Shown: positions 53,923 through 63,736 of the stretch, one piece after another
How positions within the stretch are numbered: the first letter of the stretch is position 1
Layout: every line of letters begins with the position of its first letter
Assembly (NCBI GenBank): GCA_964486865.1
Contig: CAZAOZ010000005.1
Coordinates: 1-64,000, forward strand
Direction of reading: 5' to 3'
Source of the DNA: Ga0077527 sp964486865
GTDB taxonomy: Bacteria > Pseudomonadota > Gammaproteobacteria > Burkholderiales > SG8-41
DNA length: 64,000 nucleotides
Made by a program: the position numbers and the translations under genes
The notes under the pieces: model-generated
Told to the model about the DNA's origin: nothing
Databases searched by the model: none
Seen by the model: only the letters and a program-made list of their open reading frames with translations

Positions 53923-54783
53923 ATGGCCCTGCTGCTGGCCACATTGAGCGCGCTGTGTTTTGGCATCGGCATGGTGACCGGGCGCGTCGGCCTGCGCACG
54001 CTGGATCCGCGCGCGGGCGCCGCGATCAGCATCCCGACCGCGACCGTGTTGTTCCTGGCCGCGGCGCCGTTTGCCATCGAATGGTCGGCCTTCAACCTCG
54101 GCGCCGCAATCATCTTTGCGCTCGTCGGCATGGTTTATCCGGCCATGGTCACGCTGCTGACGTTTCGCGCCAACGAGGAACTCGGGCCGACCGTGACCAG
54201 TGCCATCTCCGGCACCGCGCCGTTGTTCGCGCTGCTCGCCGCCGGACTGTTTCTGGATGAGCGCGTGCCGCCGCAGGCTGCCGTCGCCGCGGCGGGCGTG
54301 GCGCTGGGTGTTGCACTGCTGTCGTGGACGCCGGGCGCGATCCGCACCGGCTACACCGGCAAGGCCCTGCTGTGGCCGATTGCCGGCGCCGTGCTGCGCG
54401 GCCTGGCCCAGGCCGGCGCCAAGGCCGGCCTGCTGCTGTGGCCCAATCCGTTTGCGGCCGGCGTCATCGGCTATGTCGTTTCGTCCGCCACGGTCATCGG
54501 CGCCGACCGGTGGCGCCATGCGCCGCGCACCGCACCGGCGTTGCACAGTGTGCTGTGGTTCGGCGCGACCGGCATCCTCAACGGCGGCGCGATGCTGCTG
54601 ATGTATGCCGCGCTGGCCATCGCCCCGGTATCGACCGTCGCCCCCATCATTGCCGCCTATCCGCTGGTCACCGTGGGCATCAGCGCGCTGTTCCTGCGCG
54701 GCGAGCCGCTGACGCGGCGCATGGTCGGCGGCGCCGTCATCATCGTCGCCGCCATTGTTTATCTGTCGATGTCACGCACCTGA
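53923..54783 (+). CDS. EamA-family (DMT) transporter
   Basis: 286 residues with about ten hydrophobic helices and two EamA-like halves (YPAMVTLLTFRANEELGP and AALAIAPVSTVAPIIAAYP). Probably exports a metabolite. It sits between the two CoA-transferase subunit genes. Confidence 0.88.
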   Translation: MALLLATLSALCFGIGMVTGRVGLRTLDPRAGAAISIPTATVLFLAAAPFAIEWSAFNLGAAIIFALVGMVYPAMVTLLTFRANEELGPTVTSAISGTAPLFALLAAGLFLDERVPPQAAVAAAGVALGVALLSWTPGAIRTGYTGKALLWPIAGAVLRGLAQAGAKAGLLLWPNPFAAGVIGYVVSSATVIGADRWRHAPRTAPALHSVLWFGATGILNGGAMLLMYAALAIAPVSTVAPIIAAYPLVTVGISALFLRGEPLTRRMVGGAVIIVAAIVYLSMSRT

Positions 54784-54794
54784 TCGCCAATCTC

Positions 54795-55523
54795 ATGAGC
54801 TGGACGCCTTTCTCCTTCATCGTCGTCAATCTCGCGCGGCAGATCCGCGCCGGCGAAATCACCTTCAGCGGCGTCAATTCAACCTTGCCGATGCTGGCCT
54901 GCCTGCTCGCCAAGCGCGCCTACGAATTCGATTTCACGTACATCAACGTTGCCGGCGGCGTCGAACCGCAACCGGTGACCATACCGCTCTCCAGCAGCGA
55001 TCCCGCGATTGTTCATGGCTCGCCGGCGATTTTCGCCAACCAGGATTTTTACGACCTGTGCGCGCGCGGCGGACTCGATCTGGTTTTTCTCGGCTGTGCG
55101 CAGATCGACGCCGAAGGCCGCACCAACGTGTCGGTGATCGGTTCCTGGGAAAATCCGACCGTGCGCCTGCCCGGTGGCGGCGGCGCGGCGGTGATGCTGC
55201 CGACCGCAAAGCGCGTCGTGACCTGGCGCACCGACCACACGCCGCGGGCGTTGGTCGAAAAACTTGACTTCGTCACGGCAGCCGGCAACATGACCGCGCT
55301 GGTCACGCCGCTGGCGGTATTCACGCGGCAACCACGGGCAGGTTCGCGCTTTGCGCTCGAAACGCATCATCCGGCGACGACCGTGGAACACATTGCCGCG
55401 CACACCGGATTCAGATTCGACGCCACGCTCGCGCATCCGGCCGCACCGATCACGCCGGATGAACAGCGCGTCCTGTCCGAACTGGACGCAGGAAAAAAAT
55501 TCTCGGCTGCAGTCAACGGTTGA
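54795..55523 (+). CDS. CoA-transferase subunit B
   Basis: 242 residues of the class I CoA-transferase beta fold: GVNSTLPMLACLLAK, VRLPGGGGAAVMLP and KLDFVTAAGNM. The catalytic Glu would be expected near the AGGVEPQPV segment, not proven. ATG 54795 is 12 bp after the EamA stop. It is the partner of the interrupted alpha subunit at 52548. Confidence 0.8.
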   Translation: MSWTPFSFIVVNLARQIRAGEITFSGVNSTLPMLACLLAKRAYEFDFTYINVAGGVEPQPVTIPLSSSDPAIVHGSPAIFANQDFYDLCARGGLDLVFLGCAQIDAEGRTNVSVIGSWENPTVRLPGGGGAAVMLPTAKRVVTWRTDHTPRALVEKLDFVTAAGNMTALVTPLAVFTRQPRAGSRFALETHHPATTVEHIAAHTGFRFDATLAHPAAPITPDEQRVLSELDAGKKFSAAVNG

Positions 55524-55619
55524 ATCCGGCACACCGCCCATCGTGCTAGCATAGGGCTCGCGTCGCGTCACGAAATCCTTCACGCGCCACGCTGTTTCTC
55601 ACATCGCATTTAAATCCAC

Positions 55620-56762
55620 ATGCTGCCGTTACAGGGTGTACGCGTCGTCGAGTTCTGCCAGGTACTGGCGGGGCCTTTCGCGGGCTGCCTGCTCGCCGAC
55701 ATGGGCGCCGATGTCATCAAGGTTGAATCACCCGAAGGCGACCTGATGCGCCAGTGGCCGCCGATCCTCGACGGCTACAGCCAGTATTTTGCTTCGGTCA
55801 ACCGCAACAAGCGCTCGGTCGTGCTCGATCTCAAGACGGATGCCGATCGCGCCACGGCACGCAAACTGGTGCAATCCGCGGACATCCTTCTGGAAAATTT
55901 CCGTCCCGGCGTGATGGCCAGGTTCGGTCTCGATTACGCGACGCTGGCCAAAAATCATCCCGCCCTCGTCTATTGTTCGGTGTCGGCCTTCGGCCAGACG
56001 GGGCCGCGCGCCGCCGAGGGCGGCTTCGACATGACCATACAGGCGATGAGCGGCGTGATGAGCGTCACCGGCGAGCGCGACGGCCCGCCCGCCAAATGCG
56101 GCATCCCGATTGCGGATTTCTCCGCCGGCCTCTACGCCGCATTCAGCGTCACCGCGGCGCTGCACAAGGCGCGCGCCACCAGCCAGGGCGACCATATCGA
56201 CGTCTCCATGCTCGGCAGCATGCTGGGCATCGCCAACCTGCAGACCAGTGAACTGTTCGCCACCGGCCGCGATCCGGTACGCCTGGGTTCCGCGCATCCG
56301 CTGAATGCACCGTACGCCGCATTCTGCTGCCGCAACGGCTATTTTGCGCTGGCCGCCGGCACCGACAAGCTGTGGGCAGCGGCCTGCGCCGCCATCGCAC
56401 GCGACGACCTGGCGCGGGATCCGCGCTTTGCCTCCCCGACATTGCGCGCGCAGCACCAGGATACCCTGCGCGAGCTGCTCGAATCCGAGTTCATCAAATA
56501 TGATGCCGGCGATTTGCTGGCGCGCCTGAATGCGGGCGGCGTGCCCTGCGCGCCGCTGTATTCCTACTCGCAGGTGCTTGCCGATCCGCAGGTCGCACAC
56601 ATGCAATGGGTCGAGGACATCATGCTGCCCAACGGCGTCGCCAGCAAAACCGTCATTTCGCCGCAGCGCGTATCCGGACAGCGCCTGGGTGTGCGCCGGG
56701 CGCCGCCCGCGCTGGGGGCGCATACCGGCGAAGTCCTGTCCACACTGAAAGCCACATCATGA
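55620..56762 (+). CDS. CaiB/BaiF family (class III) CoA-transferase
   Basis: 380 residues with the family N-terminus GVRVVEFCQVLAGPFAGCLLAD and the catalytic-Asp region GGFDMTIQAMSG. It moves CoA between carboxylic acids. It overlaps the thiol dioxygenase gene (ATGA). By analogy with the Advenella/Variovorax pathway for 3-mercaptopropionate, it may activate 3-sulfinopropionate; this is inference from the neighbour only. Confidence 0.92.
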   Translation: MLPLQGVRVVEFCQVLAGPFAGCLLADMGADVIKVESPEGDLMRQWPPILDGYSQYFASVNRNKRSVVLDLKTDADRATARKLVQSADILLENFRPGVMARFGLDYATLAKNHPALVYCSVSAFGQTGPRAAEGGFDMTIQAMSGVMSVTGERDGPPAKCGIPIADFSAGLYAAFSVTAALHKARATSQGDHIDVSMLGSMLGIANLQTSELFATGRDPVRLGSAHPLNAPYAAFCCRNGYFALAAGTDKLWAAACAAIARDDLARDPRFASPTLRAQHQDTLRELLESEFIKYDAGDLLARLNAGGVPCAPLYSYSQVLADPQVAHMQWVEDIMLPNGVASKTVISPQRVSGQRLGVRRAPPALGAHTGEVLSTLKATS

Positions 56763-57373
56763 AAAACACCGCACGCTTTCGTCATTTCATTGCTGAGTTC
56801 ACCCGCTTGGCCGAAAAAAACGGCGGCGACGAAAAAATCATGCTGGATGCCGGCAGCAAGCTGCTGGGAGAATTGATCAAACACGATGACTGGCTGCCGG
56901 ACGAATGCGCGCAGCCGCACCCGCAGTATTACCGGCAATACCTGCTGCATTGCGATCCGCTGGAGCGGTTTTCGGTGGTCAGTTTCGTCTGGGGACCGGG
57001 ACAGAAAACACCGGTGCATGACCACACGGTGTGGGGCATGGTCGGCATGATGCGCGGCGCGGAATCGTGCCGCCGCTTTGAACGATCCGCTGCCGGCAAA
57101 CCGATGGCCACCAGCGAAACTGCGCGCCTGCTGCCGGGCGATATCGATCACGTGTCGCCGACCGTCGGCGACATCCATGAAGTCGCCAACGCCTATGACG
57201 ACCGCGTGTCGATCAGCATTCACGTCTATGGCGCCAACATCGGTGCGGTCAAGCGTCATGTGTTCGATCCGGCCACCGGCATCGACAAACCTTTTGTGTC
57301 CGGGTATTCAAGCGCGCAAATGCCGAACGTCTGGGATCGCTCAGCGGAAATCCGCGCGACGATACAAAGCTGA
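56759..57373 (+). CDS. Thiol dioxygenase (cysteine or 3-mercaptopropionate dioxygenase)
   Basis: 204 residues. The cupin iron site is PVHDHTVWG plus a later His in DIDHVSPTVGDIHEV. The segment YRQYLLHCDP places a Gln where mammalian cysteine dioxygenase has Arg60, which favours 3-mercaptopropionate over cysteine as substrate. It overlaps the CaiB-type gene by 4 bp. Product would be the sulfinic acid. Confidence is high for the family, moderate for the substrate. Confidence 0.88.
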   Translation: MKNTARFRHFIAEFTRLAEKNGGDEKIMLDAGSKLLGELIKHDDWLPDECAQPHPQYYRQYLLHCDPLERFSVVSFVWGPGQKTPVHDHTVWGMVGMMRGAESCRRFERSAAGKPMATSETARLLPGDIDHVSPTVGDIHEVANAYDDRVSISIHVYGANIGAVKRHVFDPATGIDKPFVSGYSSAQMPNVWDRSAEIRATIQS

Positions 57374-57383
57374 ACAACAATTC

Positions 57384-57533
57384 AGCCACAGAGATCACAG
57401 AGTTCACAGAGAACACCTTGAACAGACAAAAACAAAGACGGCCTGGCAGTGCTTGCGTGCCGGACTCCCATCAAATATCCGCTCCATCCTTTTCGCTTTG
57501 TCTTTCTCTGTGAACTCTGTGACCTCTGTGGCT
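57384..57533. repeat. AGCCACAGAG inverted-repeat element, copy 2
   Basis: Arms of 30 bp (57384-57413 and 57504-57533) match with one mismatch. The central ~90 bases carry no gene and differ from copy 1 at 43014. The arrangement is that of a dispersed intergenic repeat. Confidence 0.85.
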
Positions 57534-57552
57534 AAAGTTTGGGGAGCGCACC

Positions 57553-58278
57553 ATGAGCGATGAACTGCTGCGCAAGCACGATAACCAGGTCACACGACTG
57601 ACGCTACACCGGCCGCAGAAAGCCAATGCGCTCTCGGCTTCCCTGGTTGAAGCGCTGCTCGACGCCATCGAATATGCCGCGACTGACGGCACGCGCCTGC
57701 TGATCATCGAGGGTGCGGGCCCGCATTTTTGCGCGGGATTCGACTTCACCGATCTGCAGACGCACGGCGAAAGCGATCTCGCGCTGCGTTTCATCCGCAT
57801 TGAAATACTGCTCCAGGCCCTGTATCACGCCCCCTTTGAGACGCTGGCGCTGGCGCAGGGCCGCGTATTCGGCGCAGGCGCCGACATCATCGCCGGTTGC
57901 GGTTTGCGGATCGCCGCGCCGGACACCACTTTCCGCCTGCCGGGCCTGCACTTTGGCGTCGCGCTCGGCACGCGCCGCCTCGTCCATCGCATTGGCGCCG
58001 ACAAGGCGCGCGACATCCTGGCGAACTCGCGCACCTTTGCCGCCGAAGAAGCCCTGGCCATCGGCTTTCTGACCGGCGTGGCGCCGCAGAACGACTGGCC
58101 CGACATCATCACCGGCGCGCAGACGACTGCTGAAACACTGACTCCGGCGGCCGCCGCCGCATTGCATCGCCGCACGGTGACTGACAGCCGCGCCGAGGAT
58201 ATGGCCGAACTGGCCCGCTCGGTGAGCACGCCGGGTCTCAAGGAACGCATACGCAGATATCGCGAAACCAGCAAATGA
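57553..58278 (+). CDS. Enoyl-CoA hydratase/isomerase family protein
   Basis: 241 residues of the crotonase fold: HFCAGFDFTDLQ and the oxyanion region GRVFGAGADIIAGCGL. It hydrates or isomerises an enoyl-CoA. It is 39 bp upstream of the quinone oxidoreductase gene. Confidence 0.9.
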   Translation: MSDELLRKHDNQVTRLTLHRPQKANALSASLVEALLDAIEYAATDGTRLLIIEGAGPHFCAGFDFTDLQTHGESDLALRFIRIEILLQALYHAPFETLALAQGRVFGAGADIIAGCGLRIAAPDTTFRLPGLHFGVALGTRRLVHRIGADKARDILANSRTFAAEEALAIGFLTGVAPQNDWPDIITGAQTTAETLTPAAAAALHRRTVTDSRAEDMAELARSVSTPGLKERIRRYRETSK

Positions 58279-58317
58279 GTCACGCAAACAAGCCACGAAA
58301 ACAAGCCAGGAAACGCC

Positions 58318-59313
58318 ATGAATAACGCACTGCCCGCCACAATGAGAGCCGTTGAAATTTCCGCACCCGGCGGCCCCGAAGTCCTGAAACCGGTGGAGCG
58401 CCCGCTGCCCGCGACCAAAGACCATGAAGTACTGATCAGGGTTGCAGCGGCCGGCATCAACGGCCCCGATATCATGCAGCGCAAGGGTTTGTACCCGGCG
58501 CCGGCCGGCGCCTCGGATCTGCCCGGCCTGGAAGTCTCCGGGGAAATCGTCGCCATGGGAGCAAAAGTGCAGCGCTGGGCCGTTGGCGACAAGGTCGTTG
58601 CACTGACCAATGGCGGCGGTTATGCGGAATATGTCGCCGCCGATGCGACGCATTGTCTGCCGGTGCCGCAGGGCATCAGCATGCTGGATGCCGCCGGCCT
58701 GCCCGAAACCTTTTTCACCGTCTGGAGCAATGTGTTCATCGGCGCCGGCCTGAAAGCCGGAGAAACCTTTCTGGTGCATGGCGGCGCCGGCGGCATCGGC
58801 ACCACCTGCATCCAGCTGGGCAAGGCGTTTGGCGCAAAAGTCATCGCCACCGACAGCCCGGCCGCGCGCTGCGCCGTTTGCAGCGATCTCGGCGCGGATC
58901 GCGTCATCGATTACCGGACGGAAGATTTCGTCGAGGCAGTACGTGCTGAGGGCGGCGCCAACGTGATCCTCGACATTGTCGGCGGACCGAACATCGAGAA
59001 GAATTTCAAGGCGGCCAGCCACGACGCCCGCATCATCCAGCTGGCCTTCGGCGCCGGATCGAAGGTCGAGATCAATCTGATGCCGGTGATGCTCAAGCGG
59101 CTGACCTACACCGGGTCAACGCTGCGCACCCGACCTGATGCCTTCAAGGCGCGCATTGCGCGCGAACTGGAGGCACAGGTGTGGCCGCACATCGCCAGCG
59201 GAAAAATCCGGCCGGTCACCCACGGCGCGCTGCCCTTGGCGGAAGCCGCGCAAGCGCATGCGCTGATGGAATCCAGCCGGCATGTCGGGAAAATACTGCT
59301 GAAGGTTGCCTGA
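58318..59313 (+). CDS. Zinc-independent quinone oxidoreductase (MDR family)
   Basis: 331 residues with the NADPH motif VHGGAGGIGTTCIQLGKAF. It lacks the zinc-ligand cysteines of alcohol dehydrogenases, so it fits the PIG3/quinone-oxidoreductase group. It is the last gene of the catabolic island. Confidence 0.92.
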   Translation: MNNALPATMRAVEISAPGGPEVLKPVERPLPATKDHEVLIRVAAAGINGPDIMQRKGLYPAPAGASDLPGLEVSGEIVAMGAKVQRWAVGDKVVALTNGGGYAEYVAADATHCLPVPQGISMLDAAGLPETFFTVWSNVFIGAGLKAGETFLVHGGAGGIGTTCIQLGKAFGAKVIATDSPAARCAVCSDLGADRVIDYRTEDFVEAVRAEGGANVILDIVGGPNIEKNFKAASHDARIIQLAFGAGSKVEINLMPVMLKRLTYTGSTLRTRPDAFKARIARELEAQVWPHIASGKIRPVTHGALPLAEAAQAHALMESSRHVGKILLKVA

Positions 59314-59363
59314 CGGCGGACAAATATCGCGAGCGTCAGTCCGCTGAGTCGCCAGCAGACCGG

Positions 59364-60299
59364 TTAAACCGCCTCGCCCGGCTTGTAATCCGGCAGATGG
59401 CGGCGCAACAGCGAGATGTCGCCGGAATCGGCAATCGCGCTGGCGTAGTCGATGTTCTTGCGCGTCTCGTTGTAATACAGGTTATCGCCCTTGAAGTGCT
59501 TATCGACATAGCGATAGACCCCGCCGAGATCTTCTTCAAGCCGCTTGTGCGCGCCTTTGAAAAATACCGGTGTCTTGAAAATCAGGTCGGCGGGCGAGGC
59601 AAACATGATTTTCTCGCCCCCCTGCTCATCGGTCTGGCGGGCGATGCCACCCAGCACGAATTCAGGGTACAGACGGTCGCGGCATTTCTCGAGATAACAG
59701 CGATCCGCCATCTGCGCCAGGATATCCGCACTGCCCAGCAGGTTTCCGACCATGCGGTATTGCGGTTCAATCTGGATCTGGCTGACGGGAATCTCATAAC
59801 CCGTGAAATGGACGACTCTGGCCGCCGCGTCCGCCAGATCCGCCAGTCCTACTGAAGGCAGATACCAGGCCATGAAATCCGCGCCGCGACTGACATGCGT
59901 CCGGGTATATTCGGCGCCGTGCTTTTTTTCGGTATCGTCGAGCCGGCGCAGGTAGCCGATGTCATGAAGCAGCGCGCTGACTATTCCGAGCCGGAACAGG
60001 TGCTCATTCATGACTGCCGGCCCCACCACCCGCACGCAGCCATCCATCAGACGTGACATGGCCAGCGTTACTTCAAGGATATGCTGGATGTCGTGATAGC
60101 CGGTTTCGCAGGCATGGTAGCCGGGGAATTCGCCGCGGTACAGGCGTCCGATGTCCGCAAAAACACGCAGCATGTCTGCAGGAAATTCGCGCTGGTACAG
60201 GTCTCCGAATATCTGCGCGACCTGAAAGGAAACGGACCCCGCATTGGTGGTATCCACCAGGTTGGTCACGTCATATCTGGAGCTGCGATAGTCCAACAT
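59364..60299 (-). CDS. HD-domain phosphohydrolase-like protein
   Basis: 311 residues. The metal-binding HD core is YHDIQHILEV and VSALLHDIGYLRR. The start at 60299 follows a G-rich ribosome-binding site; an upstream frame extension has no support. Divergent from the AsmA-like gene. Could act on a cyclic or other nucleotide; substrate unknown. Confidence 0.82.
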   Translation of the reverse strand: MLDYRSSRYDVTNLVDTTNAGSVSFQVAQIFGDLYQREFPADMLRVFADIGRLYRGEFPGYHACETGYHDIQHILEVTLAMSRLMDGCVRVVGPAVMNEHLFRLGIVSALLHDIGYLRRLDDTEKKHGAEYTRTHVSRGADFMAWYLPSVGLADLADAAARVVHFTGYEIPVSQIQIEPQYRMVGNLLGSADILAQMADRCYLEKCRDRLYPEFVLGGIARQTDEQGGEKIMFASPADLIFKTPVFFKGAHKRLEEDLGGVYRYVDKHFKGDNLYYNETRKNIDYASAIADSGDISLLRRHLPDYKPGEAV

Positions 60300-60345
60300 T
60301 ACCGAACCCCCTTCAATTTGAGCTTTTTGGGCTTTTCCCGGCCTT

Positions 60346-60373
60346 TTGCTCAGCGCGGTATAGTAACTATAAT
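60346..60373 (+). promoter_or_regulatory. Sigma-70-type promoter for the coiled-coil/AsmA gene
   Basis: TTGCTC (60346-60351) and a perfect TATAAT (60368-60373) are 16 bp apart, about 120 bp upstream of the ATG at 60495. Confidence 0.55.
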
Positions 60374-60494
60374 GTTTCGGCTGTTGCAATGCCGTTGCGG
60401 ATTAATTTCCGTGCAGCATTCGGTCCCGAAAAACCGTGACGCCCTCAGGGCTTTGCGGCCGAAAAACTGTCAAATAAATCACGGTGTTATCGCC

Positions 60495-63400
60495 ATGCAT
60501 CCGCAAACCGTTTACGCCAAGACCACCAAAGGCGTTCTTGATTTCAAGAACAAGACCGCAAAGGTGGACCGCAATTCCGGAAACATTTTCATGGCGGTCG
60601 ATGGCAAGTCCACGGTGGCCGAGTTGGTGGCAAAAATAAAACTCGAGGCCAAGGATGTCGAAGGCATTCTCGAAGAGCTGACCAAGTCCGGCTACGTCAA
60701 GGTGTTCTCGGCGCCGGCGGAACGCCCTGCCGCCAAACCTGCCGCACCGGCACCGGTGGCTGACGAGGAAATGGATCTCGACTTCACGTCCGCCGATGCC
60801 GTCGCGAAAATCAATGCCGAGGCGGAAGAACGCAAGCAGAAAGAAGCGCAGGCCAAGGCCCGCGCGCAGGCCGCCGCCAAGGCCGCCATGGAAGCCAAGG
60901 CACGCCAGCAGGCCGAGGCGCAGGCGCGGGCAGCGGCGGATGCGCGCGCCAAAGCCGAATCAGAGGCCAAGGTCAAAGCCGACGCACTGGCCAAAGCCGC
61001 GGCCGCAGCCAAAGCCAGAGCTGAATCCGAGGCAGGTTCCGCAGTAAACGCGCAAGCCAAAGCCGCTGCGGAAGCACGGCTGAAGGCGGCGCAGGAAGCC
61101 AATACCAAAGCTGAAGCCGAAGCAAAAATGCGGGCTCAGGCCGAGATGCGCGCCAAAGCGGAAGCACAGGCCAAGGCCAGCGCGGAAGCCAAGGCCAAGG
61201 CCGAGGCTGAGGCCCAGGCCAAGGCGGAAATTGAAGCCAATGCGCACGCCGCGGCCGAAACCAGGGCACGCGTTGCTCTTGAAGCACAGATGAAAGCCAT
61301 GGCCGAAGCACTGGCCCGCGCCCAGGAATCCGCCAAGCGGGAAGCCGAAGCACGCACCCGGATGGAGGCAGAAATCAAGACCCGCCTTGAAGCGGAGCGC
61401 AAGGCCCTTGAGGAAGCACAGGCCCGCGCCAAGGCAGCCGAAGACGCCATTACCCAGGCGCGCCAGATGGCCGAAGAAGCCGCACGCGCGAAAGCGCAGG
61501 CTCAGAATGCGCCCGGCCAGGCTTCCGACCCCGATTCAGTCGCCCGCGCCGAAACCGCGATGAAAGCGCTGGAGGAAGCCAAAGCCAGGGCCCGCGCCGA
61601 AGCCGAAGCCCGCGTTGCCGCAGAGGCCAGGGCAAAAGCCGAAGCCGAAGCCCGCGCTCGCGAAGAAGAAAAACGCAGAGCCATCGAGGAAGCAGAGCGC
61701 AAAGCCCGCGCTGAAGCGGATGCCAAGGCCAATGCCGAACTGATCGCACTGCGCGAACAGGCACGGCAGGCGTCGGCCGAGGCGGAAAGCAGGGCTGCGA
61801 CGGAAAAACGCGTCCGCGAGGAAATGGAAGGTCAGATCGCCGTGGAACGCCGCGCGCGCGAGGAAGCCGAAGCCAAGGTTTCCGCGGAGCGTGAACTGCG
61901 TGAAGAAGCCATCCGCAAGGCGCAGGCAGAAGCCGAAATCAAAGCACGCGCCGAAGTCGAATCCGTCATGGAAACGGAACGCAAGAAGCGTGAGGAAGCC
62001 GAGAAAAAATCACAGGCTGAAATCGCGGCGCGCATCATCGCGGAGCGCAAGGCGCGCGACGAAGCCGAGCAACAGCTCGCCATCGCCCAGAAAGCCCGCG
62101 AGGACGCCGAACGCCTTGCACGCGAGGCGTCCGCAGGCAGCGAGAGCGCACAGAGCAAGCAGGCCCGTGAGGAAGCGGAATACCGCGCCAAGATGGCCGA
62201 AGCCGCGGTTGCCAAAGCCAATGCGCAAGTCGAAGCCGAGCGTCAGGCGCGCGCGCAGGCCGAGATGCGCGCCAAGACCGAAGCCGTGGCGCGCGTGGTG
62301 CAGGAACAGACGCTGCGTGAAAGTGCGGAGAAAAACGTCAAAGCGCGCGTCGAAGAGGAACTGCGCGCCCGCGCCCGCGCCGAAGTCGAGGCGGATGCCC
62401 GTTACCGTACCGAAGCCCAGGAGCGCGCCAAAGCAGCAGCAGCCGACCGCAAGCTGCACACGGAAGCGGATGCGCGCGATGCAGCGTCAACCTTCCGCGC
62501 CGAGAAAAAACCGCGCAACAAATCAGTCATCGCGGTGGCCGGCCTCGCCGTGCTGCTGATCGGCGGTCTGATGACACTGCAACTGATGCCGCTGGCAGGA
62601 TATGTGCCGGCAGTACAGGCATTAGTGGCGGAGCGGCTGAAGCAGCCGGTGCATATCTCCAACATGCGCTACACGGTATATCCGGAACAGGTGCTGCGCA
62701 TCGAAAAAATTGCCATCGGCAACGGACAGCTGATCAAGGCCGACACGGTATCCATCCCGATGATGCCGTGGAGCCTGCTGCTGGGCGAACGCAACTTCGA
62801 CACCATGACGGCCAATGCCGTCACCATTGAAGCCGCGGGCCTGGATCTGCTGCCGGCGCTGGCAAAGGGCTCCGGCAGCGCCGCGCTGCAGATACGCCAG
62901 TTGCGCATGACCGGCGTGAAACTGAGCGGCGTGCCGTTCGAGGTGCCGATGTTTGAAGCCAATATATCGTTCGGCCGCGATGGCGCCACGCAAAAAGCAC
63001 GGCTCAGCGACGGCAAGATGACGGTGGATATCACCCCCAAGGACGCCGGCGCGGCCGTCACCGTGGAAGCACGCGAGTGGCAACCGCCGGTCGGTCCTGC
63101 ACTCAAATTCAGCGACCTGACGGTTACCGCCACCGTGGACCGGCAGCAGGCCACCGTCACTGCGCTGGAGGGCCGTTTGGGCAACGGCCGCGTCAAGGGC
63201 GCGCTGAAGGCCAACTGGAGCAGCGGCATCAGCGTGGAAGGCGAATTCAATCTTGAAAACGGACGCTTGCAGGATCTGATGCCCGCCTACACCAGCGTTT
63301 TCTCCGCCACGGGCGCGCTCACCGCCAACGGCAGCTACGCGCTGCGCGGCACCACACTGAAGGATCTGTTTGACACTGCGCGCGCCGAAGCCACTTTCCT

Positions 63401-63713
63401 GGTCAACATCGGCGAGCTGAACAATGTCGATATGGTACGCGCCATCCAGTCGCCTACCGCCAGCGGCACCCGCGGTGGCAAAACCAGATTCGACACGCTG
63501 AGCGGCGCCGTCAGCTACGGAGACGGACGCTACGTTTACAGGCAACTGCAGTTGTCCTCCGGCCCGCTCAACGCCAACGGCAACCTTGCCATCGGCAGCG
63601 ACAGTGCGCTGTCCGGGCGCATCAGCGCCGAACTCGGATCGAAAGGACTGGTGGTGGCGCGGGGCAATCTGAACATCACCGGCGCGGTGCGCGACCCGCT
63701 GCTGCGGCCGTAA
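60495..63713 (+). CDS. TolA-like coiled coil with AsmA-like C-terminus
   Basis: 1072 residues. Residues ~1-70 form a small folded domain (HPQTVYAKTTKGVLDFKNK). Residues ~110-665 are an Ala/Glu/Lys/Arg-rich, proline-free coiled coil like that of TolA. A transmembrane helix (SVIAVAGLAVLLIGGLM) at ~676-700 is followed by an AsmA/DUF748-like periplasmic region (ERLKQPVHISNMRY). Orientation and role are unknown; envelope assembly or lipid transport is the family theme. Start is ATG 60495; no better upstream start. Confidence 0.85.
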   Translation: MHPQTVYAKTTKGVLDFKNKTAKVDRNSGNIFMAVDGKSTVAELVAKIKLEAKDVEGILEELTKSGYVKVFSAPAERPAAKPAAPAPVADEEMDLDFTSADAVAKINAEAEERKQKEAQAKARAQAAAKAAMEAKARQQAEAQARAAADARAKAESEAKVKADALAKAAAAAKARAESEAGSAVNAQAKAAAEARLKAAQEANTKAEAEAKMRAQAEMRAKAEAQAKASAEAKAKAEAEAQAKAEIEANAHAAAETRARVALEAQMKAMAEALARAQESAKREAEARTRMEAEIKTRLEAERKALEEAQARAKAAEDAITQARQMAEEAARAKAQAQNAPGQASDPDSVARAETAMKALEEAKARARAEAEARVAAEARAKAEAEARAREEEKRRAIEEAERKARAEADAKANAELIALREQARQASAEAESRAATEKRVREEMEGQIAVERRAREEAEAKVSAERELREEAIRKAQAEAEIKARAEVESVMETERKKREEAEKKSQAEIAARIIAERKARDEAEQQLAIAQKAREDAERLAREASAGSESAQSKQAREEAEYRAKMAEAAVAKANAQVEAERQARAQAEMRAKTEAVARVVQEQTLRESAEKNVKARVEEELRARARAEVEADARYRTEAQERAKAAAADRKLHTEADARDAASTFRAEKKPRNKSVIAVAGLAVLLIGGLMTLQLMPLAGYVPAVQALVAERLKQPVHISNMRYTVYPEQVLRIEKIAIGNGQLIKADTVSIPMMPWSLLLGERNFDTMTANAVTIEAAGLDLLPALAKGSGSAALQIRQLRMTGVKLSGVPFEVPMFEANISFGRDGATQKARLSDGKMTVDITPKDAGAAVTVEAREWQPPVGPALKFSDLTVTATVDRQQATVTALEGRLGNGRVKGALKANWSSGISVEGEFNLENGRLQDLMPAYTSVFSATGALTANGSYALRGTTLKDLFDTARAEATFLVNIGELNNVDMVRAIQSPTASGTRGGKTRFDTLSGAVSYGDGRYVYRQLQLSSGPLNANGNLAIGSDSALSGRISAELGSKGLVVARGNLNITGAVRDPLLRP

Positions 63714-63736
63714 CAAAACCGCAACCATCTGCACAT

